The notes under the pieces: model-generated | What the model was told of the DNA's origin: nothing | Databases searched by the model: none | Seen by the model: the letters and a program-made list of their open reading frames with translations, nothing else | Shown here: positions 27,430-28,058 of the stretch, one piece after another | Numbering within the stretch: the stretch's first letter is position 1 | How the letters are laid out: every line of letters begins with the position of its first letter | From: Neelides folsomi | Lineage: Eukaryota > Arthropoda > Collembola > Neelipleona > Neelidae | DNA length: 28,058 nt | Reading direction: 5' to 3' | Assembly (NCBI GenBank): GCA_034687125.1 | Contig: JAQGBZ010000598.1 | Location: 1-28,058 of the forward strand | Position numbers and translations under genes: made by a program

Positions 27430-28058
27430 CGCCATATATGGATATGGATTGGATATGGATTGGATATGGATCGGACCCAGGACCAATCCGCCAATATGGA
27501 TATGGATTGGATATGGATCGGACCAGGACCAATCCGCCAATATGGATATGGATTGGATATGGATCGGACCAGGACCAATCCGCCAATATGGATATGGATT
27601 GGATATGGATCGGACCAGGACCAATTCGCCAATATTGATATGGATTGGATATGGATACCGATTGGGCATAATGCATATGGATACCATATGGATATCCATA
27701 TGCATTAAATGGATTGACTAAATATTAAAATCCGAGTAAATAATATAAGAAAAGTATTATTAACTCAAAAAATATACAACATTTTGTGTTTTTAATTGAA
27801 TATTTAATTAATATTACTGAAGAAGACTAATATTATGACTTTATTTTGTGTATTTTTTAATTTAATTAAGGAATCCAAACAAAATAATGTATTCATAAGT
27901 GTATATGGATGAAATGGATACGGATTGGATTTGATATGGATCCAATCCATATAAACGGATACGGATACGGACTGACCATCCATCCAATCCATATAAATAT
28001 TGGTGGATTGGATCAGACGGATTGACCAATATCCAATCCATATAAATATTGGTGGATT
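27430..28058 (+). repeat. F1 dispersed tandem-repeat element, copy 2 (cut by window end)
   Basis: Same orientation and order as the copy at 5633-6326: four 46-bp units (about 27440-27668), the conserved hairpin (27669-27707), the AT-rich core and the start of the 50-bp units. The core is identical by eye. Differences are single bases in the units (for example an extra C in CGGACCCAGG near 27475) and in the right array. It lies about 100 bp upstream of the acceptor at 27334, so inside an intron of the minus-strand gene. Confidence 0.88.

Noticed and set aside
1..28058. CRISPR array, operon, prophage or bacterial defence system
   Set aside because: Spliced genes, TATA promoters and eukaryotic transposons show a nuclear eukaryotic sequence. 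The tandem arrays lack unique spacers of constant length.

Overview
This is an AT-rich (about 70 % A+T by eye) eukaryotic nuclear window, most likely from an arthropod. The evidence is short GT-AG introns, a secreted Ala/Val/Pro-rich cuticular-type protein, an arthropod-style BTB zinc-finger gene opening with the typical LKWNNY block, TATAAAAG core promoters, and decayed Tc1, mariner and piggyBac transposases. I cannot fix the order from sequence alone; crustacean, insect and chelicerate all remain possible.

Layout. 1-2.8 kb: mostly AT-rich spacer, with a small exon-like minus-strand ORF at 1811-1939 and a weak coding-like edge at 1-100. 2.8-4.1 kb: a GT10 (alpha-1,3-)fucosyltransferase gene, apparently broken. 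4.4-5.3 kb: a dead Tc1-like transposase. 5.6-6.3 kb: a dispersed tandem-repeat element, called F1 here. 6.7-7.9 kb: a complete four-exon ML-domain (NPC2/MD-2-like) secreted lipid-binding gene carrying a second dispersed repeat, F2, in its last intron. 8.0-9.0 kb: nested MITE remnants and a perfect hairpin. 9.4-10.9 kb: a complete seven-exon cuticular-type gene on the minus strand. 12.0-13.8 kb: a decayed piggyBac element with introns (minus). 14.2-15.7 kb: several MITEs. 16.0-25.8 kb: one long BTB/POZ plus C2H2 zinc-finger gene (plus) whose exons can be joined by splice phase; its introns are full of MITEs and a mariner remnant. 26.6-27.3 kb: the 3' exon of an unrecognised gene (minus), converging on the BTB gene. 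27.4-28.1 kb: a second F1 copy, cut by the window edge.

The host genes look functionally independent: Golgi glycosylation, extracellular lipid binding, cuticle structure and transcriptional regulation. The common theme is repeat load. At least eight kinds of inverted-repeat or transposon-derived sequence occur in 28 kb. F1 and F2 are built from short self-complementary words (GGATTGG/CCAATCC and GGGAACGTTCCC), do not look like ordinary transposons, and each occurs twice. They are the best candidates here for something undescribed. All splice sites are inferred from frame continuity and GT/AG signals without transcript data.
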